This document shows positions 11,258 to 22,648 of a stretch of DNA of 64,000 nt, piece by piece. The number at the start of each line of letters is the position of its first letter. The first letter of the stretch is position 1. Made by a program: the position numbers and the translations under genes. The stretch covers positions 23,374,001 to 23,438,000 of the forward strand of contig NC_065877.1 in the NCBI RefSeq assembly GCF_933775445.1, read 5' to 3'. The notes under the pieces were generated by a model. That model ran no database searches. It had not been told where the DNA came from and saw only the letters and a list, made by a program, of their open reading frames with translations. Source of the DNA: Argentina anserina (Eukaryota > Streptophyta > Magnoliopsida > Rosales > Rosaceae).

Positions 11258-13399
11258 ATGGCTTCTTCAAGAAAATGGGCAACCACCATATCCTTCATTG
11301 CTTCCTCTATCTATTTCACTGTCATCATCATTCAGATTCCTCTTTTCAGGTGATTCCTACCTTTTTGTCTTTCTTTTCTCTTCATTCTCATCATTATGCG
11401 CCAGTTCTATATACATTTTGATTCAATAAACCAACCACCAAATCCCATTTTTTAGGTCTTCAAAATGGGTCCACATTTTACGTTTTGATGAAACTGAACT
11501 GATATATCTGAAATGTATGCTCAGTTTGCTTTGTAGAACCAGATGTGGGTTTGTTTTTTTTTTTTTTATGATGTTTTGGCCAAATTGTTTGTTTACATTT
11601 GTGAATTCTGCTCGATATTAAAAATTGGCACCATGGTCAAATTGGCAGCTACTGAGAAATTGATTATTGAAGAAAAACTAAACTAGCACCAGTTGTTTAG
11701 TACCCAAGTGGGAACAGTACCATGTGGCTATTTCAAAGAAGTAATATACTACCACGCTTTCATGTGCTTTTTTAGTGTTCAGCTTGCTAAAATTAAATGG
11801 GGTTAAAACTTAAAAGTGTGAGCACTGAGCACACATAAGTTGGTACCCAATTTCAGTGGTCTATTTTGGTGGTTGTGGTATGTTACTTATTGCCAGAATT
11901 TTTTTTCCACCTTGTTCTTGATCCTGTAACTCTTTTTTAAGAAAGAACCAAGCTTGATGTAATAGATAAAGAATTGCCAATTTCATTTCCTGATACTATG
12001 TTAGGCATTTACTATATTTCTGTATCTGTATAAGCATATTTATTCTCTTTGTGTTCAGTGTCCCCTGTAGATCTGGAACATGTACATCACCAGTAGCAGT
12101 CACAGCCCCTCAGCTAATGGCATGTGATCTGATTCCTACTGTTGCAATAAAGGCTCTAGTCTACCCTGGTGCTGTTGCAAAGGCATTGGTGAAAAATGAA
12201 GCAATCCCAAGCTTTAGTAACTTGAAGTTACATGACCCCTCTGCTGTAACGGCTGCTGATGCAATTGCTGATCTGCAGCGCCTGGAGGTTAGTATGTTTA
12301 TAGCATTTCTCTCAACCGGATGTGATGTTTCCTGAAAATTTTATCGTATCTCCTTATTAGTACATAACGTTCTCATTGAGCATTCTAAACCTTGGACACC
12401 ATCATATAAAATCTTGAGTGTTGCTAATCGTTGTTATGTGGCCTTGAGTTTGATATGCTAAACTTAACATGGTATCAGAATTGAGATTCATCTGCTTATC
12501 ATCGCCAGCTTTTGTGTTCTGTGTTTTTTTAGGGGAAAGAAAGACAAATTCATTGTTTAAATGTTATAATCAGAGATTAAGATATCCTCCATACTTGGAG
12601 CAATGACAGAAAAGAAATAAAATATAAAGCTACCTAGTTTAGCCTCTTGAGCTAACATATGGGCTATCCCATTAGCCCTTCGACCCTCACAAGTCACACG
12701 AGTCTGCCGAGCCTCAGTAAGAAGGTTCCTCAAGTCGTGTAGGGTTTGAGTTTGTGTATTGAATTCTTTGTTTATGCCATAATAGATTTGAGTTTGATGT
12801 TCCTACTATCAAAAGACTTGCTGAAAACTGTAATCAACTGGGACAAATAATTTTTAGCTCCTCTGGTAATAATTTCTGAATTCTGAAGTATCAAAAATTG
12901 TGTCTCCATTCTACATATCCTTCATCCTCTGTTCCTCACCTCTTTGATATCGTTGATCTCCCTCCTAATACAAAAGAAAAAAAAAGGAGATATATTATGG
13001 ATTGAGCATAATCAAAGTGAGTGTATGGAGCAAGCTAAATGAAAAGGAAAAAACAAGTGAGGGAGAGAGAGATAAAGTGCATGAACATTTCTTTAAGCCT
13101 GTAGAACTTGTTTTCATTTTGGCTTGCACCAGGTTCTCGTTGGAAGCTACCTATCAGTAGCTGGAGCATTCTGGGGACTTTTAAAACCATGGAGAGTGAG
13201 CTTCTATGGAGTGCTTCTTATCCTATGGGGCCTTGTTAAGGAAATTATGTTGAGGAAATCAGCTGGTCCAAATCTTGTATACATCCACCCGGCAATGTCT
13301 ATTGCCATCTGTTCTGCCTTGTTTTCCATAGCTAAGGATGTAAGGAGAATAATTCGAAGTTTCAGAGGTCTTCAGATTGTAAAAGAGAAACGTTCATGA
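11258..13399 (+). CDS. Plant integral membrane protein of unknown function, 195 aa
   Basis: Three coding exons join without loss of frame: 11258-11349, 12059-12287 and 13133-13399, all with GT-AG borders. The total is 588 nt including the stop. The protein starts MASSRKWATTISF and has a hydrophobic segment at residues about 8-29 (membrane anchor or signal). A polar middle follows with the pattern DPSAVTAADAIADLQRLE. Exon 3 carries three more hydrophobic segments at about 108-125, 131-147 and 163-178, and the tail is basic. It resembles uncharacterised plant transmembrane proteins; I cannot name a function. The clean splicing and even codon use suggest a working gene. Confidence 0.8.
12415..12490 (+). 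mobile_element. LTR end plus primer-binding-site scrap in intron 2
   Basis: TTAACATGGTATCAGA around 12466-12481 looks like an LTR 3' end (CA) followed by the initiator-Met tRNA primer-binding site TGGTATCAGA of plant Copia or TRIM elements. The second LTR and internal domain were not found, so this is a fragment. Confidence 0.4.
12525..12745 (-). mobile_element. LINE 3' fragment (RNase H tail) in intron 2
   Basis: The minus strand reads a plant LINE RNase H C-terminal stretch (TCEGRRANGIAHMLAQEAKL), then a stop and an A-rich end (CCCCTAAAAAAACACAG). It is inserted antisense to the host gene and severely 5'-truncated. Confidence 0.65.
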
Positions 13400-15157
13400 G
13401 TACATGGCGTCTTCAGAAATCATCAGTGTTTTTTTTCAAACTCTTCTGACTAGTGTTTAAGGAAAGAAAACCAATTTTGATGTAAAAGGTTTCATCTTTC
13501 TTTACTCTAGCTAAAGAGAGAGAGATAGATTTACTCTTCTGATTCTAGCAGCCAGTATTGTCATTCAACCTAACAGCATTTAGAATTCAGAGCTTTCTAA
13601 AGCTACTGGCTTAATATACTGAGTATTACTAAAAATTTTGCGTAACTTGGTCATTGTGCTTTCTCTTTTCCTATTCATGTCGCATTACACGTGTATAATT
13701 GCAGCTTCTGAGTTTCTGTTCTTTGCCTTTTGAACTCTGATCAATTCTTTATTCGAAGGGGAACAGAAATGATATATTGTCTGGATTTCCTAATCTCAGT
13801 CTTCTAAAATGGTTTGCCCCGGGGTGAAGGAGCCCAAGAGCTCTATGTAGGAAATCAGGACTCACTGGCTTTCAGGTGTTTCTTTGTTTCGTATGTATCA
13901 CTAAGTACACATTACAGTTCACGTAACATGATTCCAAATCATATGGGAAAAATCTTTCTTGTTGGTATTGGTTGTTTTCCAAAACAAAACCGTTATCTGA
14001 TGCAAACCACCAATTGATTCATATTCGGACATTTACAATCCACAACAACTCCAAAATTTACTGGAATTTGTTTTTCTCAATGCTGTTGGAATTTCAGCAA
14101 GTCAGTGGAAAATGGTGAGTACATGGGAGCCTCGATCATTTTGCAGTTGCACCATGGCTGTAATGACACTAGGCAAAATGATGCTGTGTTGCGTCACTGT
14201 GTGTACATGGTTTTGTGGATGAAGTCGCATGAAGGGAGGGTTCAAAATACACAATCACATGAACATGGCATCAACTGTTACTCAATCTGGAAAAGTTTGT
14301 AGTGGTATATCAGTATATGTATGTCATTTACTCGCCAGTTAACTTTATTTTGATGCTATCATCAGTTGGTATGGTTCTTCAAGATAGAAACAGTCTCTAT
14401 GCCTCCTACAAGTATATAACAGGATAGGGACAGTTTAGGGTTTGGGTTAAGTAACACGCTGGAGAAATTAGTAAGGTAAATAGTGCTAGGTCTCAGAAAG
14501 GAACCAAGGTGCAAATAATGCACAAGGTTTGGATTCCTTTTCAAGTGTTTTTTTTTTTTTGGTCTGAGATTCCTTTTCAAGTGCTAGGTCTTGTCTAGTT
14601 GGTCTGCTGGAACATGACAACATGTAGTGTCAAATTAGCACTATTTAGAACATTACATGTAGTAATAATGCTTCCCACTTCCTTGGCTAATGGTCCATTG
14701 ATGAATTATATGTCTTCCTTGTAGGCTTGTAGCCTTGTAGGGCCATAAACAAAGACTATTAAGTGATTTTATAATTCTCAAATCGACTTCTAAGCAATCA
14801 CTCACTTGCGTCTACGTCTCCAGCTCTCTGATATTGATTTTCATATGTGCTACATCTTTTTTCCATTGCAGCTATCTTAGAAAGAATGATCTACAGGTTT
14901 CAGGTTTGGGGATTTGTGTAAGACTATTCAGGGAGAGTGCTTGGATCTGGGACTAATCTTCAGTTAAAGGATTGTACTTTTGTTCTCCTTGTATATTGAT
15001 GAAGCTGGGTTTCTGCACAGGACCCTCTGCAGAATCTTCATTCAACATGTTTGGTTGTTTAAAGAATCTGTATTTCTTGCATGCTGGTTGCAAAGTACAA
15101 TAATTTTTGCAGAGCTGTAAGCATGTAGGTGTGGTTTGGTGTTGGTTTGATGAGAGT
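13400..15157. other. 3' flank of the membrane protein gene and intergenic DNA
   Basis: No further coding exon is recognised. The only structured feature is the short retroposed insertion at 14532-14583. Confidence 0.4.
14532..14583 (-). mobile_element. Extremely truncated retroposon with target duplication
   Basis: A 16-bp direct repeat, GATTCCTTTTCAAGTG, occurs at 14532-14547 and 14568-14583. Between the copies are only 20 bp: 13 T followed by GGTCTGA. An oligo(A) tail on the minus strand between two long target duplications is the signature of a LINE-driven (target-primed) insertion, here truncated almost to the tail. Confidence 0.8.
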
Positions 15158-15304
15158 ATGACAACTTCTTTTCACACTTTGAACTATCCTTTCCACAGAT
15201 TAGGCTTTATAAGTACACATAGCACCGTCTACAAGACAAGGTCGAATCAGTGTTTAGCTGCTCTATCCTCATTTCTCTTACGCACTGATAGTGTGAAGTT
15301 TATG

Positions 15305-16001
15305 TAGGGGTGTAAATGGCCGAGCCGAGCGATTACTGAGTTGTTTATGTTTGACTCGTTTTCATTCGATCGAGTTCGAGTCGGGTTAAAAATTCAAGCT
15401 CAGCTTGGTTTGAAAAAGCTGGAGCTAGAGCTGGGCCCGGACCTGTTTGAATTATTTGAAATTAATATTTTAAAATCAAGAAATTCAAAATAAAATTTAA
15501 AATTTGATGTCATAGCATCATATAAAATCTCTTTTAATTAAGTAAGAATGAAATAGTAGAGTATCTGCTTGTGGCTCTATGACGAATTGGCGATGGGGGT
15601 TATTTGTTTCTTTAAGATTTGGCAATTTGGGACGGTGAAAAATTGATGGAACTGATCGAATTATGGCTCATAGTAAACACTATTTATATAGTGTATAATA
15701 AGATTAAGATTTCATTTAATTATTATTTCTCATATAAAAATTATACGATATATATATTATAAAAGTTATTAAATTAAACTTAATAAACGAGCCGAGCTTT
15801 TAACGAACTCGACCTAGCTCGCGAGCTAAACGAGTCGAATGAGCCGAATACTTGTTGTTCAAGCTCGGCTCATTTTCAAGGTTAGATTTAATATTGAGTT
15901 CAAGCTTGGTTCATTTTAACTTTACGAGTTCGAGCCGAACGGATTAAAATAGAACCAAACACGAGTTGAACACGAGCGGCTCGAGCTTACTTACAGCCGT
16001 A
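15305..16001. mobile_element. hAT-like MITE, 697 bp, in racemase exon 1
   Basis: Imperfect inverted ends: TAGGGGTGTAAATGGCCGAG on the left; the right end reversed begins TACGGCTGTAAGTAAGCTCG. The flanks AGTTTATG (15297-15304) and AGTTTCTG (16002-16009) match at 7 of 8 positions, as expected for an aged 8-bp hAT duplication. Both subterminal regions are full of GAGCCGAGC / GCTCGGCTC words, and the middle is AT-rich. No transposase is encoded. Confidence 0.75.
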
Positions 16002-16198
16002 AGTTTCTGAAGTATAAAACAAATTATGGTTTGATTACTGCTTGAAGAAACTCTTTTCTGGGCGTACCAAATACAGTTGGTATACTTGGAGGGGTGTTTG
16101 TGATTCTGCTATATACTTCTTGAAAAAACTATTTCACTGGAGTAAGAATGAAGAAAGTTGCCCTCCTTTTGTTCTGTGATGTAATCCTGTGTTAAATA

Positions 16199-17193
16199 TG
16201 TTGTAAAAATCAATGATATATTGCATATATAATTTAATAAGCTGAATTATAAATCAGAAATGAATAACACGAAAAGAATTTCAACAAAAATACCGAACGA
16301 TTTGTGATGGAAGAACTAGTCGAGACGTGTGTGATACCACACTATCCTTAAGACGTTTACGCCTCCTCTACCGGTGCAAGGATGCTTGGCGCTTGTCTCC
16401 CAGGATATAACGACTAAACAATTCTAGAAAGTTGCACTACTAACTAGAACCCTCAACGAACTCGTAAGGTACCTCTATCTATCACCAGAGAAGAACTAAG
16501 AACTTTGAGAGTGTGAGAGAAATGTGTTTCGAATGGGATGATTTTACAATGAAAGGATGGTGGCTATTTATACTGTGAGGATTTGCAATCAGCAATAAAT
16601 AAGATGGCGGTTATAGAAATCAAAAGATCATAACATATATGAGTTACATATGTTACAAACATTGATTTCAATTCTGTTATAATTCTCCATAACACACAAT
16701 AATTCAGTTGTTATAAGAAGAATTTGAACAGTCAAGAGAATTTGAAAAGTCAAAACCGAATTTTCGGAGATGCAAAAAGAATCTGCGTTCCGACCCTCAA
16801 TTCGGTGTTGCATTCGTGTCCGCAGGTCGCACGGGCATACACGAGTTTCCCTTGCGACCTAGGATTTGCACCCCCCCCTGCGCGTGCACGAGAGGGTATA
16901 AGGGGGCTTACACACTTTACAATCCATACACAATGGATTCTATATAAAGTCTTTTCAACACTTCTCTTTTCCAATGTGGGACAAATACCATTCCCTCATT
17001 CTAAGTAGCCATCTTGGAGTGACAATTTCTTATTCACCCACAAACCAAATTACACAAACAAACATATGATCTTGTAGCCCTCATTATGGAGAACTCAAAT
17101 CTATGTTCATCTTTGATTAATTATAAGTTTAACTTAATTTAATTAATCAATTAAAATTTGGTTTTGAATGGCTTTTCCAACCATTTTCCAACA
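16199..17193 (-). repeat. 3' LTR of the Copia element, 995 bp
   Basis: The longer, more complete LTR. In element orientation it has a TATAAATAG box (plus-strand 16565-16573). The motif TAAACGTCTTAAG, whose plus-strand complement is at 16347-16359, lies about 200 nt further downstream. A run of 8 C sits near 16870. Confidence 0.93.
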
Positions 17194-17202
17194 ATTCCCC
17201 AC

Positions 17203-17774
17203 ATGAATGAAATTGGCCACCAAAAGACTCGATAGAAATTGGTGATAGATTTCTACGGTTGAAACCTGCATAGGATAGGTAGGTTTGACCCTTTGAACCT
17301 TCCCTTATAAAAGTATGCTTACTTTACAAACTAAATAGTAGACGCGATGTCTTTGAACTATTCGTCATTTGTGTAAATGATAACATACTTTACACATGAG
17401 TCTCCCTGGTACACTTCGGTTCTCATTTTTTGTGCCCATTTTGGCCATGGAACACACGCCTGGTTCTGCAAGTAGTTTGATAAGAGTTATGCCCTCATTA
17501 ACTCCCCTAGAAGCGGCCCCACTTCTCTCTTGCATAGGTGATCTCTTAATTAAGAGTAACCCGCATTACTCTGCTCGATTTCTCGACGCATAAGAATCAT
17601 TAAAAGTTTTAACTTAACCTCATCCTTCACGGGTATCACTGGTTTTTATCATAGGAATGGACTTGGGGAACTCCCCACAGTGATCCGAACTAATCTCTAC
17701 AGTTTGGTTTTCCCTTTTGAACCTAGATCTTGGGATCTCCAGTCAGCTAGGTTGAGTATCCACTGTAGTGATTT
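17203..17774. other. Copia 3' internal non-coding region
   Basis: Sequence between the end of RNase H and the polypurine tract; no additional frame with family signature (no envelope-like gene). Typical length for a Copia element. Confidence 0.5.
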
Positions 17775-18026
17775 TTAATTTCTAATGGGCTTTAGTCCCA
17801 TTCCCTTCGATGATTTTTCAACTAACTCTCTGTTTAACCCTTTAGTTAAAGGATCAGCAATATTATCCTTAGACTTTACATAGTCTATAGAGATAACTCC
17901 AGTTGAGAGTAGTTGTCTAATGGTATTATGTCTTCGATGAATGTGTCTAGACTTACCATTATACATCTTACTCTGTGCCCTGCTAATTGCAGATTGACTA
18001 TCACAATGTATACCGATCGCAGGCAC
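17775..18026 (-). pseudogene. Copia RNase H C-terminal part
   Basis: The frame after the shift reads IHCDSQSAISRAQSKMYNG, then RHIHRRHNTIRQLL and DNIADPLTKGLN, ending with the usual Copia tail. The element-coded region ends about 580 bp before the 3' LTR. Confidence 0.9.
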
Positions 18027-18052
18027 AGGTTTTGTCCATCTAGGAATGTCCT

Positions 18053-18811
18053 CTATGAACTGGCGTAGCCATTCTGCTTCCTCCCCACATTTAGTGCTAC
18101 AAACTCAGACTCCATTGTGGATCTAGTTATAACTGTTTGTTTTGAGGACTTCCAAGACACGGCTGCACCCCCTAACGTAAATACATATCCGCTAGTAGAC
18201 TTTGAGTCTTTCATGTCAGATATCCAGTTCGCATCAGTGAACCCTTCTATAACAGCTGGGTATGATGTGTAGTGCAACCCGTAGGTACGAGTATACCTTA
18301 GGTATTTGAGTACTCTTCCAATCGCTTGCCAATGCATAGCTCCAGGATTACTCGTGTACCTACTTAGCTTATGAATCGCATAAGCTAGATCTGGTCTTGT
18401 ACAACTTGTTAAGTACATTAGACTCTCAATTATTCTTGAATACTCTAATTGAGAAACACTTTCACCTTTATTCTTGGACAAATGTAGATTCAAATCTACA
18501 GGAGTTCTGACAATTCCAGAACCTTCCTTGTCAAATTTCCCAAGAATATTGTCCACATAGTGTGTTTGACTCAACACTAGCCCTTCTGATGTTCTCGTAA
18601 TTTTAATTCCTAAAATGACATCAGCAAGTCCCAAGTCTTTCGTGTCAAACTTAGAATTCAACATGTCTTTAGTAGACTTGATCATCTTATCGTTGCTCCC
18701 AACGATAAGCATATCATCCACATACAGACATAAAATGATATATCCATTTTCAGTGTCTTTGATATATACACACTTATCACCTTCATTTATTCTAAATCCA
18801 CTGGTGATCAT
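18053..18811 (-). pseudogene. Copia reverse transcriptase C-terminal half and RNase H start
   Basis: In the same frame as the preceding piece, after the TGA. It contains the catalytic [10 protein letters not shown] box, the [18 protein letters not shown] connection and the RNase H signature ([14 protein letters not shown], then [10 protein letters not shown]). It is lost by a one-base frameshift near 18085-18090. Confidence 0.92.
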
Positions 18812-18832
18812 GGCATTATCAAATTTCTCATG

Positions 18833-20160
18833 TCATTGTTTTGGTGCTTGTTTTAAGCCATATAATGACTTAACAAATCTGCACACCTTCTTACTCTGAG
18901 AAGGAGCAGAAAAACCTTCTGGCTGTTCCATGTAGATTTCTTCTTCTACATCTCCATTTAGGAAAGCCGTCTTTACATCCATTTGGTGTACTTCAAGTTT
19001 GCGCAACGTTGCAATTGCAAGTACCAACCGTATGGAGGTTATTCTCGTCACAGGAGAATAAGTATCAAAATAATCCAAACCCTCCTTTTGCCTATAGCCT
19101 TTAATAACAAGTCTGGTCTTGTACTTGTCTATTGACCCATCAGCTTTTAGTTTCTTTTTGAAAATCCACTTGGAAGTCAAAGGCTTACACCCAGGTGGCA
19201 AATCCACTAATTCCCAAGTGTGATTTTGCATGATGGAGTCAACCTCACTTTTGATTGCTTCTTTCCACAGAGGACCATCAGTAGAGCTAACTGCCTCTTT
19301 GAAGGTACGGGGATCACCTTCAACCATATATGACAGGAAGTCAGGTCCATAGGACTTTGCAGTCCTTGCCCTTTTACTTCGTCTAGGTTCAACCTCAGAC
19401 TCAAATTCGGACTCCAACTCAGATTCTTGATCTTGAGCATCATCCGTTTCGGCTCGGTTGTCTTCACGTGCCCGTTTAGAAGAATTAAATTCCTCTCTAG
19501 ACTTCCGTGGAAATACATTTTCAAAGAAAGATGCATTTCTCGATTCCATTATCGTATCCTTATGGATTTCAGAAATATTCGAATCGTGGACTAGGAATCG
19601 ATAAGCCGAACTGTTATGTGCATATCCAATAAAGATGCAATCAACCGTTTTAGGCCCATTCTTCACCTTTTTAGGCTTAGGAATTTCCACTTTGGCCAAA
19701 CATCCCCAAACTTTTAAATATTTGTAGGATGGTTTTCTCCCTTTCCATAACTCATATGGAGTTTTCTCTTCTTTCTTTTTGGGCACCTTATTTAAAAGGT
19801 AATTTGCCGTGAGAATCGCGTCTCCCCACATGTTGGGTGGCATCCCAGAACTGAGTAGCATAGCATTCATCATATCCTTTAGAGTACGATTTTTGCGTTC
19901 TGCTACACCATTGGATTGTGGTGAGTATGGAGCAGTCCTTTGATGTATAATCTCATTCTGAGCACAAATCTCAGCAAATGGCGATTCATACTCACCCCCT
20001 CGGTCACTTCTTAGTGCCTTAATTTTCTTGTTGAGTTGATTCTCAACCTCATTTTTATAGAGAATGAATTTCTCTATGGCCTCACTTTTGCATTTTAGCA
20101 AATACACATAGCAATATTTCGTGCTATCATCTATGAAGGTAATAAAGTATTTATTATTCC
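18833..20160 (-). pseudogene. Copia integrase core and reverse transcriptase N-terminal half
   Basis: Continues the polyprotein after the frameshift. The integrase core has its second Asp in LRSDRGGEYES and its Glu in NGVAERKNRTLKDM. An acidic linker (SELESEFESEVEPRRSKRAR) precedes the reverse transcriptase start (WKEAIKSEVDSIMQNHTWEL, then KTRLVIKGYRQKEGLDYFDT). It ends at an in-frame TGA near 18834 where the family has a conserved Trp after KQAPKQ, so this is a simple nonsense mutation. Confidence 0.92.
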
Positions 20161-20162
20161 CT

Positions 20163-21767
20163 CTAGATACCGTTCATTTTAAAATCACATACATCTGTAT
20201 GAATCAAATCAAGGGGTTCACTGTTTCTTTCAACACTTTGGAAAGATGATCTAGTCAGTTTAGCCTCTACACAAGTTTCACACTTATGTTTTGAATCAAT
20301 TTGGAATTTTGGTAAGTGTTCCATGTTAATTAACTTTCGCAAAGTATCATAATTAACATGTCCTAGTCTACCATGCCATAAATTGGAAGACTCAATCATG
20401 TAGGTGGAAGTAGAAGCTTCATTCATTTTCTTGATCAAAGTCATTACATTCATTTTGATCATCCCACCCGATACATAGCCCTTACCCACAAACATTCCAT
20501 TCTTGGATAGAACAAGCTTATTAGATTCTATCACTATGCGGAACCCATGAGAGTTCAACATTGCACCAGAAATCAGATTCTTGCGGATCTCCGGAACATA
20601 CAGGACATTGTTCAGAGTCAACTCCTTTCCAGAGGTCATCTTCAGAATCACCTTTCCTTTCCCCTTGATGGCGGAGGTTGCAGAGTTCCCCATGTACAGA
20701 ATCTCCCCATCCTTAGATGGTTCGAAGGTGGAGAACATCTTTTTGTCAGCACAGACATGTTTGGTGGCTCCAGTGTCCATCCACCATTCCTTGGGGTTTA
20801 AATCCACCATGTTCATCTCAGATATCATGCAACAGAGGTTCATGTCTGCAACATCCTGAGTGACTGCCTCAATCAGGTTTGCCTCCTTCCTTTTATTCCT
20901 CTTTGGTTTGTGGCAGTCGACAGACTTGTGACCAGTCTTGTCACAGTTGTAGCACTTGCCTTCAAACCTTGGCCTTTTGGAGATGCCTCCTTTTGGCCCC
21001 AGCTTGGACCCTTGATACTTGCCTTTCTTGTTCTTGGAACCTTGACCATGTTCCATCATGTTTGCCTTGGCAGAGACGCCATTGATCCATGCTTTCTTTT
21101 CGGATCCTCGGTTGTCTTCCTCAATGCGAAGTCTAACCTCTAGATCCTCCATGGTCATTTCCTTTCGCTTGTGCTTCAAATAATTCTTGAAGTCTTTCCA
21201 AGCAGGTGATAACTTTTCAATAGCACATGCCACTTGAAAGCTTTCACCTAGTTGCATTCCTTCAGCGTGAATCTCATGCAGGATTAGCTGAATCTCAGAG
21301 AATTGACTCATTACAGTTTTGGAATCCACCATTTTATAATCAAGGAAGCGGCCCACGATAAACTTCTTGGCGCCGGCATCCTCGGTTTTATATTTTTTCT
21401 CCAAGGATTCCCATAGCTCCTTTGCCGTTCCCATGCTAATGTACACATTGTACAATGAGTCGGCTAGACCATTCATGATATAATTCCTACATAAGTAGTC
21501 AGAATTATTCCATGCATTCACAGCAGCAATCTTTGCTTGATCGCCATGGTCATCTTCCTTTAACTCAGGAGCATTCTCTGTCAAAAATCTTGCAAGATTC
21601 AGAGTGGTCAGATAAAACATCATCTTTTGTTGCCACATCTTGAAATGCAAACCGTTGAACTTCTCAGGTTTTTCCCCATGGGATACTGAGACAGGTACAA
21701 CGGGAGCAGTAGGCACAGTTGGCACCAAAGGTCCCTTGCCATTTCCAGAATTTCCTCCGTTAGTCAT
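20163..21767 (-). pseudogene. Copia gag, protease and start of integrase
   Basis: Frame from the Met at 21767, about 100 nt inside the 5' LTR; the ATG 24 nt upstream is less likely. It shows a gag region ([19 protein letters not shown]), a zinc knuckle ([14 protein letters not shown], pattern C-X2-C-X4-H-X4-C), the protease active site ([12 protein letters not shown]) and the integrase HHCC zinc domain ([14 protein letters not shown], then CETCVEAK). It breaks at a stop followed by a frame change near 20156-20165, just after the first integrase aspartate region (IHTDVCDF). Confidence 0.92.
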
Positions 21768-21858
21768 TTTTAGAAACTGAAACACACACACAAGGTGTAA
21801 GTTTACTTGAAAAAATTCAGATAAATATCGAATACAAATTATATAAGCAATATCAAAA

Positions 21859-21871
21859 TAAACGTCTTAAG
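21859..21871 (-). promoter_or_regulatory. Atypical primer-binding site, self-complementary to the LTR
   Basis: In element orientation the 5' LTR ends ACA, then AT, then CTTAAGACGTTTA. This is where a tRNA primer-binding site beginning TGG is expected, yet no TGG occurs anywhere in the roughly 105-nt leader before gag. The 13 bases are the perfect reverse complement of TAAACGTCTTAAG in the same strand of both LTRs (plus-strand complements at 16347-16359 and 22032-22044). The inference is that the RNA could prime on itself, as Tf1 does in fission yeast. Confidence 0.55.
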
Positions 21872-21873
21872 AT

Positions 21874-22648
21874 TGTTGTAAAAATCAATTATATATTGCA
21901 TATATAATTTAATAAGCTGAATTATAAATAATTATAAATCAGAAATGAATAACACGAAAAGAATTTCAACAAAAATACCGAACGATTTGTGATGGAAGAA
22001 CTAGTCGAGACGTGTGTGATACCACACTGTCCTTAAGACGTTTACACCTCCTCTACCGGTGCAAGGATGCTTGGCGCTTGTCTCCTAGGATATAACGACT
22101 AAACAATTCTAGAAAGTTGCACTACTAACTAGAACCCTCAACGAACTCGTAAGGTACCTCTATCTATCACCAGAGAAGAACTAAGAACTTTGAGAGTGGG
22201 AGAGAAATGTGTTTCGAATGGGATGATTTTACAATGAAAGGATGGTGAGTTACATAATTCGGTGTTGCATTCGTGTCCGCAGGTCGCACGGGCATACACG
22301 AGTTTCCCTTGCGACCTAGGATTTGCACCCCCCTGCGCGTGTGCGAGAGGATATAAGGGGGCTTACACACTTTACAATCCATACACAATGGATTCTATAT
22401 AAAGTCTTTTCAACACTTCTCTTTTCCAATGTGGGACAAATATCATTCCCTCGTTCTAAGTAGCCATCTTTGAGTGACAATTTCTTATTCACCCACAAAC
22501 CAAATTACACAAACAAACATATGATCTTGTAGCCCTCATTATGGAGAACTCAAATCTATGTTCATCTTTGATTAATTATAAGTTTAACTTAATTTAATTA
22601 ATCAATTAAAATTTAGTTTTAAATGGTTTTTCCAACCATTTTCCAACA
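21874..22648 (-). repeat. 5' LTR of the Copia element, 775 bp, internally deleted
   Basis: Aligns with the 3' LTR over its whole length but lacks two blocks, equivalent to about 16563-16641 and 16650-16798 of the other LTR. Only AGTTACAT remains between them. The first missing block contains the TATA box. There is also a small extra AATTATAAAT-type duplication near 21925-21940. The deletions show independent decay, or a rearranged copy, after or during integration. Confidence 0.93.

Larger units (their letters stand above)
16199..22648 (-). mobile_element. Ty1/Copia LTR retrotransposon, 6,450 bp, inserted in the racemase gene
   Basis: Two LTRs beginning TGTTG and ending CAACA flank a gag-pol region on the minus strand. 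AAATA flanks both ends (16194-16198 and 22649-22653), a perfect 5-bp duplication. Domain order is gag, protease, integrase, reverse transcriptase, RNase H, which defines Copia. A polypurine tract (GTGGGGAAT on the minus strand, 17194-17202) abuts the 3' LTR. The polyprotein has at least two frameshifts and one nonsense codon, so the copy cannot supply its own proteins. Confidence 0.97.
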
